Source: Stutzerimonas urumqiensis (GTDB lineage Bacteria; Pseudomonadota; Gammaproteobacteria; Pseudomonadales; Pseudomonadaceae). From it: a stretch of 64,000 bases of DNA. Under the pieces are notes generated by a model that was given only the letters and a program-made list of their open reading frames with translations, did not search any database and was not told the origin of the DNA. Positions 42,049 through 51,623 of this stretch are shown in pieces. The stretch spans positions 62,001 to 126,000 of the forward strand of contig NZ_RBZQ01000006.1 of NCBI RefSeq assembly GCF_003640395.1, given 5' to 3'. Made by a program: the position numbers and the translations under genes. Position 1 is the stretch's first letter. Each line of letters begins with the position of its first letter.

Positions 42049-42753
42049 TCAGCGTGCGCGTGGGTGGCCGAGTGCCATGGTCCAGGTTCGGTTGTCGCAG
42101 CGTGGACAGGCTTGCGCCTGGCCCGGCTCCAGCGGCTGGGTGAAACCGCATCGCGTGCAGGCATAGACGCCGCCGTGCGGCACGGCCCGGTGTTCGGTGC
42201 GATGATCGTCCGGCAGCACCGACAGGCCCATGCGGACCTCGTCGCGATCATAGAAGAACAGGCTCACGTCTCCGTCGATCTCGAGAATGCCGAGGCGAAC
42301 CTGGCCCAGGTGTTCGACGCCCTGCTGGCGCAGCTCCATGAAGAACTCATCGGAGGAGATGCTCAAGCCGTTGAGGCTAGACAGCTCGTACAACCCGTCA
42401 CGGATGATGGTCACCGGCTTGCCTTCGAGCCATCGGCCGAATCTCGGGCTGTGGCTCATGCCCCAGACCGACAGGCGGTAGATGGCCAGCAGAGTGACGA
42501 AGACCACGGTGATCGGCAGCAGCGGCACGTCCTCATAGAACGACACGTCGCCGGCGGCCGAGCCGAGGGTCAGGATGATCAGTACTTCGAACAGGGACAG
42601 CTGGCGAATGCCGCGTCGCCCGGAGATGCGCAGGAAGAGGAACACCGCCAGGAAGGCGAATGCCGCCCGCACGGCCACTTCGGCCAGGAACATCAGGGGG
42701 AACTGGTCGAGCAGCATCCGCTGCCAGTCGAACGCCGTGATCGAGTCGCTCAT
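42049..42753 (-). CDS. YetF/DUF421-type membrane protein with C-terminal zinc ribbon
   Basis: Inner-membrane protein of 234 residues. Three helices (about 20-42, 52-70 and 75-95) contain the DUF421 signature FLRISGRRGIRQLSLFEVLI. A soluble YetF-like domain follows (SPRFGRWLEGKPVTIIRDG and SSDEFFMELRQQGV). Unusually the C terminus adds a zinc-ribbon-like CTRCGF and ACPRCDNRTW pair. Its ATG overlaps the stop of the preceding small gene (ATGA), so translation is coupled. Function unknown. Confidence 0.85.
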   Translation of the reverse strand: MSDSITAFDWQRMLLDQFPLMFLAEVAVRAAFAFLAVFLFLRISGRRGIRQLSLFEVLIILTLGSAAGDVSFYEDVPLLPITVVFVTLLAIYRLSVWGMSHSPRFGRWLEGKPVTIIRDGLYELSSLNGLSISSDEFFMELRQQGVEHLGQVRLGILEIDGDVSLFFYDRDEVRMGLSVLPDDHRTEHRAVPHGGVYACTRCGFTQPLEPGQAQACPRCDNRTWTMALGHPRAR

Positions 42754-43046
42754 TCGTTCGATACGCCCGGCTGATGAGGCATCGACCAGGGGGCGAGCGA
42801 ATGGCCGTCCCGGCTCAGCTCCAGGCGCAGGTGCTCGATGAGGGCCGCGAGGTGCCGGCTGTCCTGGTACTGGCTGCGCGCCACGTGGGCGACGGAGGTG
42901 AGCATCCGGTCGTGCTCGTCGACGACGCGCAGCGAGAAGCTCGCGTCCTCTCGATCGGCCGTGGTGACCGCACGGTAGGGCAGGAAGGCCAGTTCGGCGA
43001 TGCAGGTCGCTTCGGCGAGCGACAGAGCGTTTCGAGGGGTGAGCAT
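42750..43046 (-). CDS. Small hypothetical protein, LSRDG-APW family copy A
   Basis: Protein of 98 residues, no membrane helix or signal peptide. Its C-terminal part LELSRDGHSLAPWSMP matches EDLSRDGVHFAPWHMP in the gene at 43442-43711, so the two are paralogues. GAGG lies 8 bases before the ATG. The stop overlaps the YetF-like start. I know no function; tight coupling to the membrane protein suggests a joint role. Confidence 0.7.
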   Translation of the reverse strand: MLTPRNALSLAEATCIAELAFLPYRAVTTADREDASFSLRVVDEHDRMLTSVAHVARSQYQDSRHLAALIEHLRLELSRDGHSLAPWSMPHQPGVSNE

Positions 43047-43063
43047 GGCGTGCCTCGTCTGCG

Positions 43064-43348
43064 TCAGTTATCGGCCGGGCCGATCCGGTAATGCAGATTG
43101 ATGCCATCGCCGCTGCCGTCGCCGATGACGGACCCGGCAATCGGCTCGCAGGTAACGGTTCGTCCGGGATAGGCCTCGCATAGATGCGAGCGGGCCACGT
43201 CAGCGATGCGCTGGAGAAGGTCGGTGTACTGGGTGTCGCGCGGAACGATGAAGTGCAGGGTCACGGTATGGGCCTGCGCATCCTGCGGCAGTCTGCTGAG
43301 GCCGCAGGTGTTCCACTGATCGTTGACGTAGGCTTGTGCGCCTTTCAT
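43064..43348 (-). CDS. Small hypothetical protein
   Basis: Protein of 94 residues without signal peptide or helix strong enough to span a membrane. It contains three cysteines and a segment VTLHFIVPRDTQYTDLLQRI that looks like an alpha/beta fold. An ideal AGGAGG lies 6 bases before the ATG. It stands between the two LSRDG-APW paralogues on the same strand, 17 bases before copy A. Not recognised. Confidence 0.65.
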   Translation of the reverse strand: MKGAQAYVNDQWNTCGLSRLPQDAQAHTVTLHFIVPRDTQYTDLLQRIADVARSHLCEAYPGRTVTCEPIAGSVIGDGSGDGINLHYRIGPADN

Positions 43349-43441
43349 GGAGGCCTCCTGTCTGTCTTGTGGTTTCAGACAGCGAAAGCGCCTCAGGGAT
43401 TCACTCGGGCGCGGCCCCGAACGGGTCGGGGCCTGCCGGCC

Positions 43442-43711
43442 TCACTCGGGCATGTGCCAGGGGGCGAAGTGAACGCCATCGCGGCTCAGGTCTTCCCGGG
43501 CCTGCTCGAGCGTCGCCGCCAGCTGGGCCGGGTCGCTGTAGACGGCCTTGGTCAAACGGCGACGGCCCAGAGTGCGGGAGTGGGTGCGATCGATGACGGT
43601 GATGCTGACCTCGCCATTGCCCTCGGGCAGCGTCCAGGCAACGCACTGGAAGGGCTTGAAGGCCCGGTCGGTGATAAGAAGCGCCTCATTGAAACGAAGC
43701 TGAGTGTTCAT
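43442..43711 (-). CDS. Small hypothetical protein, LSRDG-APW family copy B
   Basis: Protein of 89 residues, paralogous to the 42750-43046 product: both place a short N-terminal helix before an alternating beta region and end in LSRDG..xAPWxMP. The ATG at 43711 has GGAGA 10 bases upstream and is preferred over an upstream in-frame ATG at 43813. It heads the minus-strand cluster copy B, hypothetical, copy A, YetF-like. Function unknown. Confidence 0.65.
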   Translation of the reverse strand: MNTQLRFNEALLITDRAFKPFQCVAWTLPEGNGEVSITVIDRTHSRTLGRRRLTKAVYSDPAQLAATLEQAREDLSRDGVHFAPWHMPE

Positions 43712-44105
43712 GTGTGGGTGTCTCTCCGCGTGTACCCAATCCGAAACTGCATTCGTGCAGGCCTGCTGGCCCGCGTTACGAACATGGATGTACGCAGATG
43801 ACTGCAAAGTCACACGTCAGTTCGAAAATGGCGACTTTTCCGCAGGAAACCTGACGAAGATCGCTGAAACGCCGCGGCGGCAGGTCGTGTGAGGGCGTAG
43901 CGAGTGCAGATCAGGGGAGAACGAGGCGCTTGCACAGAGGCAGGGGAGAGAGCGGATTGGCCCGCATGCCCGTTTACCAGCGGTAAACGAGCATTCGATC
44001 GGAACCTGCGCGAGAGCCTGCCCGGCATGACCGAGCGCAGCACACGTTGGAATCGCCCGGCGGGCTGGATACCGGAGCGGTATCCAGCGCCCAGTGAGCC
44101 GTCGG
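43712..44105. other. Intergenic region with two inverted repeats
   Basis: This 394-base gap holds no gene I can support. CGTTTACC and GGTAAACG form a perfect dyad around AGC at 43973-43991, an operator-like palindrome. GCTGGATACC and GGTATCCAGC (44064-44088) form a strong hairpin just past the chemoreceptor stop and may end its transcript, although no T run follows. The promoter for the small-gene cluster should lie near 43720-43850. Confidence 0.45.
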
Positions 44106-45740
44106 TCAGACCTTGAACTGAGACAGCAGGCGGTTGAGCTCGCCGGCGAGCACACCCAGCTCCCGGCTCGCTGTGCTCGAGCGATCGGCCGCCAGGGTGC
44201 TGTCCTGCGCGAGCCCGGCGGCCTGGGTCATGGTCTGGCTGATCTCTTCGACCACGTGTGACTGCTGCAACGTGGCGCTTGCCATCGAGGCGTTCAGCGA
44301 GGCGATGTTGCGCAGCGCCTGGACGATCTGGCCGAGGCTCTCGCCGGCCTGGCTCGCCTGTTCCACCGTGGCCTGGGAGGCACGGCTGCTTTCGGTGATC
44401 ACCTTAACCGCGGCGTTGGAATTGCCCTGCAGGCGCTCGATCATCGTCTGGATCTCGGCGGTCGATTTCTGCGTGCGCTGTGCCAGCAGCCGCACCTCGT
44501 CCGCGACCACGGCGAAGCCACGGCCTTGCTCGCCGGCACGCGCGGCCTCGATCGCGGCGTTGAGCGCGAGCAGGTTGGTCTGCTCGGCGATGGAGCCGAT
44601 CACTTCGAGCACCGATCCGATCTGGGTGGTCTCGTTGGCGAGCGACTGGATCACGCTCACCGCCTCGTCGATGGTGCCCGACAGCGCATCGATCTGGCGC
44701 AGGCTGGCATCGATATTGGCCAGGCCCTGTTTGGCCTGGCGTTCGGCGCTGTCCACTTCGCCGGACGCCTGCTCGGCATTCTTGGCGACTTCCTGGATGG
44801 CATAGGTGACCTCGTTGACCGCGGTCGCCGCCATCTCGACCTGCTGGCTCTGCTGTTCGCTGTAGCGATAGGTCTCGCTGGCGAGTCCATCGAGCGAGCG
44901 TGAGGAGCCGTCGAGCGAGCCGGCGGTATCCAGCAGCTTGGCAACCAGCTGCCGCACTTTCTGCGTGAAGGCGTTGAAATCACGGCCCAGCGCCGCGAGC
45001 TCGTCGTTACCGTCGACATCGAGCTGGCGGGTCAGATCGCCTTCGCCGCGGGCGATATCCGCCATCGCGGCGCGTGCATGTTCGAGCGGAACCGTCAGGC
45101 TGCGGATGAGCACCGCGACCATGCCGGCCAGCAGCAGGGCGATGGCTCCGCCGACCAGGGAGAAGCGAACGAGGAAGGCCGTGAACTCGGCCTCGACGTC
45201 ATCGACGTAGATACCCGAGCCGATGATGAGTTGCCAGGGCTCGAACAGCTTGATGTAGGAAATCTTGCGCGAGGGCTCCGTCTCGCCCGGCTTGGCCCAT
45301 TGGTACTCGACCAGGCCGGCACCGTCACGCTTGGCGACATCGACCATCTCCATGAACAGCGCCTTGCCGGTCGGGTCCTTGTAGGTGGTCAGGTCCTTGC
45401 CCTGCAGGTCGGCGACCATCGGGTGCATGACCATGCGCGGCTGCATGTCATTGATCCAGAAGTAGTCTTTCTGGTCATAGCGCAGCGCGCGGACCGTCTC
45501 CAGCGCGGCCTGCCGGGCCTGTTCGTCGGTGAGCGTGCCGGCCTGCGCCAGCCGATGGTAGTGCTCCAGCACGCCGTAGGCCGTTTCGACGACATGCCGC
45601 GTCATCTCCTGTTTGCCTTGGTACAGGTCATCTTTCATCTGGAATGTCATGACCAGTCCAAGCATGAACAGCATGACGGTGGAGACGACGGGTATCAGCC
45701 ACAGGCGATGGCGAATGGAAAAGGTACGAAAGAGGCTCAT
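44106..45740 (-). CDS. Methyl-accepting chemotaxis protein, single Cache type
   Basis: Inner-membrane chemoreceptor of 544 residues. TM1 at about 12-33, a periplasmic domain at about 35-190 with the sCache_2 hallmark [21 protein letters not shown]2 at about 192-212, HAMP, and the signalling hairpin [20 protein letters not shown]. sCache_2 receptors often sense short organic acids; the ligand here is not known. It is divergent from uppP. Confidence 0.92.
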   Translation of the reverse strand: MSLFRTFSIRHRLWLIPVVSTVMLFMLGLVMTFQMKDDLYQGKQEMTRHVVETAYGVLEHYHRLAQAGTLTDEQARQAALETVRALRYDQKDYFWINDMQPRMVMHPMVADLQGKDLTTYKDPTGKALFMEMVDVAKRDGAGLVEYQWAKPGETEPSRKISYIKLFEPWQLIIGSGIYVDDVEAEFTAFLVRFSLVGGAIALLLAGMVAVLIRSLTVPLEHARAAMADIARGEGDLTRQLDVDGNDELAALGRDFNAFTQKVRQLVAKLLDTAGSLDGSSRSLDGLASETYRYSEQQSQQVEMAATAVNEVTYAIQEVAKNAEQASGEVDSAERQAKQGLANIDASLRQIDALSGTIDEAVSVIQSLANETTQIGSVLEVIGSIAEQTNLLALNAAIEAARAGEQGRGFAVVADEVRLLAQRTQKSTAEIQTMIERLQGNSNAAVKVITESSRASQATVEQASQAGESLGQIVQALRNIASLNASMASATLQQSHVVEEISQTMTQAAGLAQDSTLAADRSSTASRELGVLAGELNRLLSQFKV

Positions 45741-45965
45741 GGGACGCTCCGGAAAGGCAAGTCTTGTCGTTTCTTATGGGTCGCTCGCCAGCAGCGGTTG
45801 CGGCAAGTCCTGCATAGCTTTTCGGCGGCTTGTCGCTAAAAATGAGCCCCTCGCGCATGGGAGGTGAATTTCCAGCCCAACGGCGAGTCAGAGAAGCGCC
45901 GAGCAGGGCCCGGCACCTTTTTTTCATGTTCTAAGCGCGATCGCGGTATCGCTGACGGGGATTAG

Positions 45966-46796
45966 ATGGACCTTTGGATTGCCGCCCAGGCACTCATTCT
46001 CGGTATCGTGGAAGGCATTACCGAGTTTCTTCCGGTGTCGAGCACCGGTCACCAGATCATCGTGGCAGACCTCATCGGATTCGGCGGTGAGCGGGCACTG
46101 GCCTTCAACATCATCATCCAGCTCGGCGCCATCCTGGCGGTGGTCTGGGAGTATCGACGCAAGATATTCGGCATCGTCGTCGGGCTCCCGCGCGAGCGGG
46201 AAGCGCAGCATTTCACGGTCAACCTGTTGATCGCCTTCCTTCCGGCCGTGGTGCTGGGCGTGGCGCTCGCCGACCTGATCCACGAATACCTGTTCAACCC
46301 CATCACGGTCGCGACGGCGCTGGTCATCGGTGGGGTGGTCATGCTCTGGGCGGAACACCGCACGCACTCGATCAAGGCCGAGACGGTCGACGACATGACC
46401 TGGGATCTGGCGCTCAAGGTGGGCTTCGCACAGTGCCTGGCGCTGATCCCGGGCACCTCCCGCTCCGGCTCGACCATCATCGGCGGCTTGCTGTTCGGCC
46501 TGTCGCGCAAGGCCGCCACCGAGTTCTCGTTCTTCCTGGCCATGCCGACGATGGTGGGGGCCGCGGTCTATTCGGGCTACAAGTACCGCGACCTGTTCCA
46601 GCCGCAGGATCTGCCCGTCTTCGCGATCGGATTCGTGACGTCCTTTCTGTTCGCCATGCTGGCGGTGCGAGCCCTGCTGAAATTCATCGGCAATCACAGC
46701 TACGCGGCATTCGCCTGGTACCGGATCGTCTTCGGCCTGGTGATCCTGGCGACCTGGCAGTTCGGCGTGATCGACTGGAGCACCGCGGTCGGCTAG
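45966..46796 (+). CDS. uppP: Undecaprenyl-diphosphatase
   Basis: Inner-membrane enzyme of 276 residues with about eight helices that converts undecaprenyl diphosphate to the monophosphate carrier for peptidoglycan synthesis. Both family motifs are present: [14 protein letters not shown] (16-29) and [10 protein letters not shown]. Confers low-level bacitracin resistance in other bacteria (BacA). GGGGA lies 5 bases before the ATG. It faces ppiC tail to tail. Confidence 0.96.
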   Translation: MDLWIAAQALILGIVEGITEFLPVSSTGHQIIVADLIGFGGERALAFNIIIQLGAILAVVWEYRRKIFGIVVGLPREREAQHFTVNLLIAFLPAVVLGVALADLIHEYLFNPITVATALVIGGVVMLWAEHRTHSIKAETVDDMTWDLALKVGFAQCLALIPGTSRSGSTIIGGLLFGLSRKAATEFSFFLAMPTMVGAAVYSGYKYRDLFQPQDLPVFAIGFVTSFLFAMLAVRALLKFIGNHSYAAFAWYRIVFGLVILATWQFGVIDWSTAVG

Positions 46797-46822
46797 CCCG
46801 CCATCGGTGCCGACGGTGCCGC

Positions 46823-47104
46823 TCAGGCGCCGTCGCGGTAGAACACCTCGATGAGGTGGTAGCCGAACTGGCTCTTGACCGGCCCATGGACGGTTCGGGT
46901 CGGTTTGCGAAAGATCACCTGGTCGACCGGGCGCACCAGTTGCCCCGGTCTGATTTCGCCCAGATCGCCGCCACGCTTGACGGATGGGCACAGCGAGTGC
47001 TTGCGAGCCAGCACATCGAACGCCTCACCTTGCGCCAGTCGCTTCTTCAGGCGCGAGGCCTCCGCCTCGGTCCCGACGAGAATATGGCGTGCCATGGCCT
47101 TCAT
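46823..47104 (-). CDS. ppiC: Parvulin-type peptidyl-prolyl isomerase
   Basis: Cytosolic rotamase of 93 residues made of one parvulin domain, like E. coli PpiC (93). Seen: ARHILVGTEAEA, HSLCPSVKRGGDLGEIRPGQ and FGYHLIEVFYRD. Its ATG overlaps the stop of the LysR gene (ATGA), which points to coupled translation; an internal Met at residue 4 is an alternative start. Confidence 0.92.
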   Translation of the reverse strand: MKAMARHILVGTEAEASRLKKRLAQGEAFDVLARKHSLCPSVKRGGDLGEIRPGQLVRPVDQVIFRKPTRTVHGPVKSQFGYHLIEVFYRDGA

Positions 47105-48018
47105 GCGGCGGGCTTCTCCTGAGCGGAAATCTGCTGGGCAATCTCGATCATCTGCTCGCGCATCCAGCGGTTGGCCGGGTCCTGGTCGGTACTCTCGTGC
47201 CAGTAGATGTGGGTTTCCAGATCCGGTACGTCCACCGGCAGCGCTACGAAATGGAGGTCGTGCCGGCGTGCGAAGCGCTCGGGCACGGTCATCGCCATGT
47301 CCGTCTGCTGCAGCACGAGGGTCGCCATCATGTAGTGCTGCGAGCGCAGGGCGACCTTGCGCTGGACGCCCATCTTGCCCAGCGCCAGGTCCATCAGGCC
47401 GAGGCCGCTGCGGCGACTGGAAATGTGGATATGGGTCAGCGCGAGGTATTCCTCCAGGCTGATCCGGTCCTTGGCCAGCGGATGACCGCGACGCATGGCG
47501 CAGACGTAGCGGTCCTCGAGCAACTTGACGTGGCGTACCTGGGGGTCGGTGTTGAGCGGCGCGTCGACCGCGAAGTCGAGCCGGCCGGCGGCCAGTTCCT
47601 TGGTCGTCTCGCGGCGCTTGGCCAGGAAGCTTTCGATCTTCACGTTCGGCGCAAGGCGGCGCAGCCGTTGAAACAGCGGCGGCAGGATCACCGCCTCGGT
47701 GAGGTCGGTCATGCTGATGCGGAACGTCTTGTTCGCCTGCGACGGGCTGAAGGTGCGGCTTTCCTGGACCGATACACGCAGGAGCTGCAAGGCGTTGCGC
47801 ACCGGGCCGATGATGTTCTGCGCCATCGGCGTCGGCACCATGCCCTGGGCGGTGCGCACGAACAGCGGGTCATTGAACGTTTCCCGCAGCCGCGCAAGGG
47901 CGTTGGATACCGCTGGCTGGGTGATCCCGACGATCTGGCCCGCACGCGTCAGGTTGGCTTCGGTGTAGATGGCGTCGAAGACGATGAACAGGTTGAGATC
48001 GACCTTGCTGAGGTTCAT
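47101..48018 (-). CDS. LysR-family transcriptional regulator
   Basis: Regulator of 305 residues. N-terminal winged helix-turn-helix (about 6-65: GQIVGITQPAVSNALARLR) and a C-terminal substrate-binding-like domain. The N terminus VDLNLFIVFDAIYTEANLTR is of the NodD/NahR-like group. It is divergent from an acyl-CoA dehydrogenase gene, the usual layout for a LysR regulator and its target, and is translationally coupled to ppiC. Confidence 0.92.
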   Translation of the reverse strand: MNLSKVDLNLFIVFDAIYTEANLTRAGQIVGITQPAVSNALARLRETFNDPLFVRTAQGMVPTPMAQNIIGPVRNALQLLRVSVQESRTFSPSQANKTFRISMTDLTEAVILPPLFQRLRRLAPNVKIESFLAKRRETTKELAAGRLDFAVDAPLNTDPQVRHVKLLEDRYVCAMRRGHPLAKDRISLEEYLALTHIHISSRRSGLGLMDLALGKMGVQRKVALRSQHYMMATLVLQQTDMAMTVPERFARRHDLHFVALPVDVPDLETHIYWHESTDQDPANRWMREQMIEIAQQISAQEKPAA

Positions 48019-48051
48019 GGTGCATGCGCTCCTGCGTCACGAATCCGAGCG

Positions 48052-48067
48052 ATCATATATCGGTGAT
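48052..48067. promoter_or_regulatory. Possible LysR operator
   Basis: Short dyad ATCA-N8-TGAT in the 141-base gap between the divergent LysR and acyl-CoA dehydrogenase genes. LysR sites usually contain a T-N11-A core inside a dyad; the fit here is approximate, so this is a weak call resting mainly on position. Confidence 0.3.
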
Positions 48068-48159
48068 GAATGTTTATACACGCAGAAAATAGCTTCGATA
48101 AATCCAAACCCCTCCACTAGCATTTGTCTGACAACCGCCATCACCAGCAGGACGAGTTC

Positions 48160-49386
48160 ATGAATTTCGCCTACTCCCCCAAGGTTCAGGAGCTCCGTGA
48201 GCGCGTTCAGGCGTTCATGGATGCCCACGTTTATCCCGCCGAAAAGATCTTCTATCAGCAGGTCAGCGAGGGCGATCGCTGGCAGCCGACCGCCATCGTC
48301 GAAGAGCTTAAGGCAAAGGCCCGGGCGGAAGGCCTCTGGAACCTCTTCCTGCCCGACTCGGAGCTGGGCTTCGGGCTGACCAACACCGAGTACGCACCGC
48401 TGGCCGAGATCATGGGCAGCTCGGGTCTGGGCCCGGAAGCCTTCAACTGCTCGGCGCCGGATACCGGCAACATGGAAGTGCTGGTGCGCTACGGCAGCGA
48501 CGCGCAGAAGAAGCAGTGGCTCGAGCCGCTGCTGCGTGGCGAGATTCGTTCGGCCTTCGGCATGACGGAACCGGGCGTGGCGTCATCCGATGCGACCAAC
48601 ATGCAGGCGCGTGCGGTACGCGAAGGCGACGAGTGGGTCATCAACGGGCGCAAGTGGTGGACGTCAGGCGCCTGCGACCCGCGCTGCAAGATCATGATCT
48701 TCATGGGACTGACCAATCCGGATGCGCCTCGTCATCAGCAGCACTCGATGATCTTGGTGCCGATGGACGCACCTGGCCTGAAGGTGCTGCGCCCGCTGCC
48801 GGTCTTCGGCTATGACGATGCGCCGCACGGTCATGCCGAGGTGCTGCTGGAAAACGTTCGAGTGCCCTACGAGAACGTGCTGCTTGGCGAAGGCCGTGGC
48901 TTCGAGATCGCCCAGGGCCGTCTTGGCCCGGGCCGCATCCATCACTGCATGCGCTCGATCGGTGTCGCCGAGCGTGCGCTCAAGCTGATGTGCGAGCGCG
49001 CCGTGAGCCGAACGGCGTTCGGCAAGCCGTTGGCGCGTCTGGGCGCCAACCTCGATCACATTGCCGAATCGCGCATCGAGATCAACCAGGCACGGCTACT
49101 GACCCTCAATGCCGCCTACATGATGGATACGGTCGGCAACAAGATCGCGGCGAGCGAGATCGCCCAGATCAAGGTCGTGGCGCCGAACGTCGCGTTGCGG
49201 GTGATCGACCGGGCGATTCAGATTCACGGCGGGGCCGGCGTTTCTGAGGATTTCCCCCTCGCGCACTGGTACGCGATGCAGCGTACGCTGCGGCTCGCGG
49301 ACGGTCCGGATGAAGTGCACCGAGCATCCATCGGCAAGCATGAGCTGGGCAAGTACGTTCCGAGAGAAATGCTGCGCGGCCACTGA
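48160..49386 (+). CDS. Acyl-CoA dehydrogenase
   Basis: FAD enzyme of 408 residues of the acyl-CoA dehydrogenase family. Seen: [19 protein letters not shown] (FAD and substrate loop), [20 protein letters not shown] and the C-terminal [16 protein letters not shown] with [13 protein letters not shown]. The length and GACDPRCK segment resemble the long ACAD10/11-like group rather than short-chain enzymes, but the chain preference is unknown. Start at 48160, with AGGACGAG upstream; a TTG at 48124 is less likely. A terminator follows. Confidence 0.93.
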   Translation: MNFAYSPKVQELRERVQAFMDAHVYPAEKIFYQQVSEGDRWQPTAIVEELKAKARAEGLWNLFLPDSELGFGLTNTEYAPLAEIMGSSGLGPEAFNCSAPDTGNMEVLVRYGSDAQKKQWLEPLLRGEIRSAFGMTEPGVASSDATNMQARAVREGDEWVINGRKWWTSGACDPRCKIMIFMGLTNPDAPRHQQHSMILVPMDAPGLKVLRPLPVFGYDDAPHGHAEVLLENVRVPYENVLLGEGRGFEIAQGRLGPGRIHHCMRSIGVAERALKLMCERAVSRTAFGKPLARLGANLDHIAESRIEINQARLLTLNAAYMMDTVGNKIAASEIAQIKVVAPNVALRVIDRAIQIHGGAGVSEDFPLAHWYAMQRTLRLADGPDEVHRASIGKHELGKYVPREMLRGH

Positions 49387-49407
49387 TCTCGAATTGGTGA
49401 AGAAAGA

Positions 49408-49431
49408 AGCCCCGGCACGCCGGGGCTTTTT
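49408..49431 (+). terminator. Terminator of acyl-CoA dehydrogenase gene
   Basis: Hairpin AGCCCCGGC with GCCGGGGCT, followed by TTTTT, 21 bases after the stop. Textbook intrinsic terminator. Confidence 0.85.
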
Positions 49432-49473
49432 CATTGGTGCAGCCATCCGGGCGGGCGAGCGCCTCAGCACCAA

Positions 49474-49499
49474 TAAAAAGCCCCGCACGTGGCGGGGCT
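49474..49499 (-). terminator. fabB: Terminator of fabB
   Basis: On the minus strand AGCCCCGC and GCGGGGCT pair around a short loop and are followed by TTTTTATTG. It lies 18 bases beyond the fabB stop and ends the fabA-fabB transcript. Confidence 0.85.
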
Positions 49500-49517
49500 C
49501 CTGTTCAGCGCTACGAC

Positions 49518-50735
49518 TCAGCCTTTCCAGCGACGCAGCACCAGCGTGGCGTTGGTACCGCCAAAACCAAAGCTGTTGCTCATCACGGTGTCGACCTGGG
49601 CGTCCTCGCGGGTCTCACGAAGGATCGGCAGATCGGCAACCTCAGGGTCGAGCTCATCGATGTTGGCCGAACCGGCCAGGAAGTTGCCTTCCATCATCAG
49701 CATGCAGTAGATGGCTTCGTGAACACCGGCGGCGCCGAGCGAGTGGCCGGACAGGCTCTTGGTCGAGCTGATCGCCGGAATCTTATCGCCGAACATGTTG
49801 CGTACGGCCTTCGCCTCGGCCACGTCGCCGACGGGCGTGGAGGTGCCGTGGGTGTTCAGGTAGTCGATGCTGCCGTCGACCGTGGACATCGCCTGTTGCA
49901 TGCAGCGCAGCGCGCCTTCGCCGCTCGGCGCAACCATGTCGTAGCCATCGGAGGTCGCGCCGTAGCCGACGATCTCGGCGTAGATCTTGGCGCCGCGCTT
50001 GAGTGCATGTTCGAGCTCTTCGACGACCACCATGCCGCCGCCGCCCGCGATGACGAAGCCGTCGCGGTTCGCGTCATAGGCACGCGAGGCCTTCTCGGGG
50101 GTCGCGTTGTACTGGCTGGAGAGGGCGCCCATGGCATCGAACAGACAGCTCTGGCTCCAGTGCTCTTCTTCACCGCCACCGGCGAAGACGACGTCTTGCT
50201 TGCCCATCTGGATCTGCTCCATCGCATGGCCGATGCAATGCGCGCTGGTCGCGCAGGCCGAGGCGATCGAGTAGTTGATGCCCTTGATGCGGAACGGGGT
50301 TGCCAGGCACGCCGAGACGGTGCTGCTCATGGTGCGCGGCACACGGTATGGGCCGATGCGCTTGACGCCCTTGTCGCGCAAGGTGTCGATGGCTTCCATC
50401 TGGTTGATGGTCGAGGCGCCGCCGGAGCCGGCGATCAGGCCGACGCGCGGGTTGGAGATATCGTCCTCGGAGAGGCCGGAATCCTTGATTGCCTGCTGCA
50501 TGGCGAGATAGGCGTAGGCCGCCGCATCGCCCATGAAGCGCAGGACCTTGCGGTCGATCAGCTCTTCGATGTTCAGGTCGACGGAGCCGGAAACCTGGCT
50601 GCGCAACCCCATGTCCGCGTATTCCTGATTGAAGCGAATACCAGGGCGTCCGGCGCGCAGGTTGGCCGAAACGGTGTCTTTGTCATTGCCCAGGCAAGAA
50701 ACGATGCCCAGGCCAGTGATCACGACGCGACGCAT
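49518..50735 (-). CDS. fabB: 3-oxoacyl-ACP synthase I
   Basis: Cytosolic condensing enzyme of 405 residues needed to elongate unsaturated fatty acids. Catalytic Cys161 in [12 protein letters not shown] and the two histidines in [11 protein letters not shown] and [10 protein letters not shown] are present. The start at 50735 has AAGGAC upstream; an in-frame ATG at 50750 is nearer to the fabA stop. It follows fabA by 11 bases, giving the usual fabAB operon. Confidence 0.97.
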   Translation of the reverse strand: MRRVVITGLGIVSCLGNDKDTVSANLRAGRPGIRFNQEYADMGLRSQVSGSVDLNIEELIDRKVLRFMGDAAAYAYLAMQQAIKDSGLSEDDISNPRVGLIAGSGGASTINQMEAIDTLRDKGVKRIGPYRVPRTMSSTVSACLATPFRIKGINYSIASACATSAHCIGHAMEQIQMGKQDVVFAGGGEEEHWSQSCLFDAMGALSSQYNATPEKASRAYDANRDGFVIAGGGGMVVVEELEHALKRGAKIYAEIVGYGATSDGYDMVAPSGEGALRCMQQAMSTVDGSIDYLNTHGTSTPVGDVAEAKAVRNMFGDKIPAISSTKSLSGHSLGAAGVHEAIYCMLMMEGNFLAGSANIDELDPEVADLPILRETREDAQVDTVMSNSFGFGGTNATLVLRRWKG

Positions 50736-50746
50736 GCGGATGTCCT

Positions 50747-51262
50747 TCAAAAGCTATCGGTGGAGGTGAACAGGCCGACCCGTAGGCCCTCGGCGCTGTA
50801 GATCTCGCGCCCATCGACGCTGACGGTGCCGTCGGCGATACCCAGGATCAGCGAGCGATTGATGGTGCGCTTGATATGAATGTTATAGGTCACTTTCTTC
50901 GCGGTCGGCAGGACCTGGCCGAAGAACTTCACCTCGCCCGAGCCCAGCGCCCGGCCACGACCGGGATTGCCTTGCCAGCCGAGGTAGAAGCCAACCAGTT
51001 GCCACATCGCATCGAGGCCGAGACAGCCGGGCATGACCGGGTCGCCCTCGAAATGGCAGGCGAAGAACCAGAGGTCCGGGTTGATGTCCAGCTCCGCTAC
51101 GAGTTCGCCCTTGCCGAACTTGCCGCCGGTTTCGCTGATGTGGACGATGCGATCGACCATCAGCATGTTCGGTGCGGGCAATTGCGCATTACCTGGGCCG
51201 AAGAGCTCGCCGCGGCTGCAACGCAGCAGATCTTCCCGAGTAAAGGCGTGTTGTTTGGTCAT
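50747..51262 (-). CDS. fabA: 3-hydroxydecanoyl-ACP dehydratase/isomerase
   Basis: Hot-dog enzyme of 171 residues (E. coli FabA has 172) that introduces the cis double bond at the C10 stage. Active-site His70 ([13 protein letters not shown]) and Asp84 ([10 protein letters not shown]) are intact. First gene of fabA-fabB, divergent from gpsA. Confidence 0.98.
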   Translation of the reverse strand: MTKQHAFTREDLLRCSRGELFGPGNAQLPAPNMLMVDRIVHISETGGKFGKGELVAELDINPDLWFFACHFEGDPVMPGCLGLDAMWQLVGFYLGWQGNPGRGRALGSGEVKFFGQVLPTAKKVTYNIHIKRTINRSLILGIADGTVSVDGREIYSAEGLRVGLFTSTDSF

Positions 51263-51555
51263 GCGTGTTCCTCATGGTCCTTCTGCGGACGGATTGGCGC
51301 CTTGCGCGAGCCGGGCCGCGCGTGAACGTGTCATAGACAGCGGCGCGCTGTCGAAAGTCACAGCCTGGCGTTTCCGCCGCCGGAGGCGGGCCGGAAAAAA
51401 GGCGCGCTACTTTAACACTCCTTTGCGCGTGCGTTGGCGAGCCCTTGCCCTGATCGCCTGCGACCATCCGCCGATTGCGCCTGGCCCGGCGTTTGCGGCG
51501 CGCACATGTTTTCCAGCGTTCTGTAACAGCATGCGACGACGGCCTGGTCGGCGGG

Positions 51556-51585
51556 TTCGCCGCTGTCGGTGCGCCTTCGTATAAT
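51556..51585 (+). promoter_or_regulatory. gpsA: Likely gpsA promoter
   Basis: A perfect -10 TATAAT (51580-51585) with a weak -35 TTCGCC (51556-51561) and an 18-base spacer, 38 bases before the gpsA start. The rest of the 361-base fabA-gpsA gap carries the fabA promoter region; I see no gene and no convincing FabR or DesT palindrome in it. Confidence 0.5.
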
Positions 51586-51623
51586 GCCGGCGTCGCCAAC
51601 GCTTGGCCCAACACGGATCGCAC

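Noticed and set aside
51263..51420. DesT or FabR operator before fabA
   Set aside because: A fragment GTGAACGTGTCAT vaguely resembles half a DesT site, but there is no matching second half, so I do not call it.
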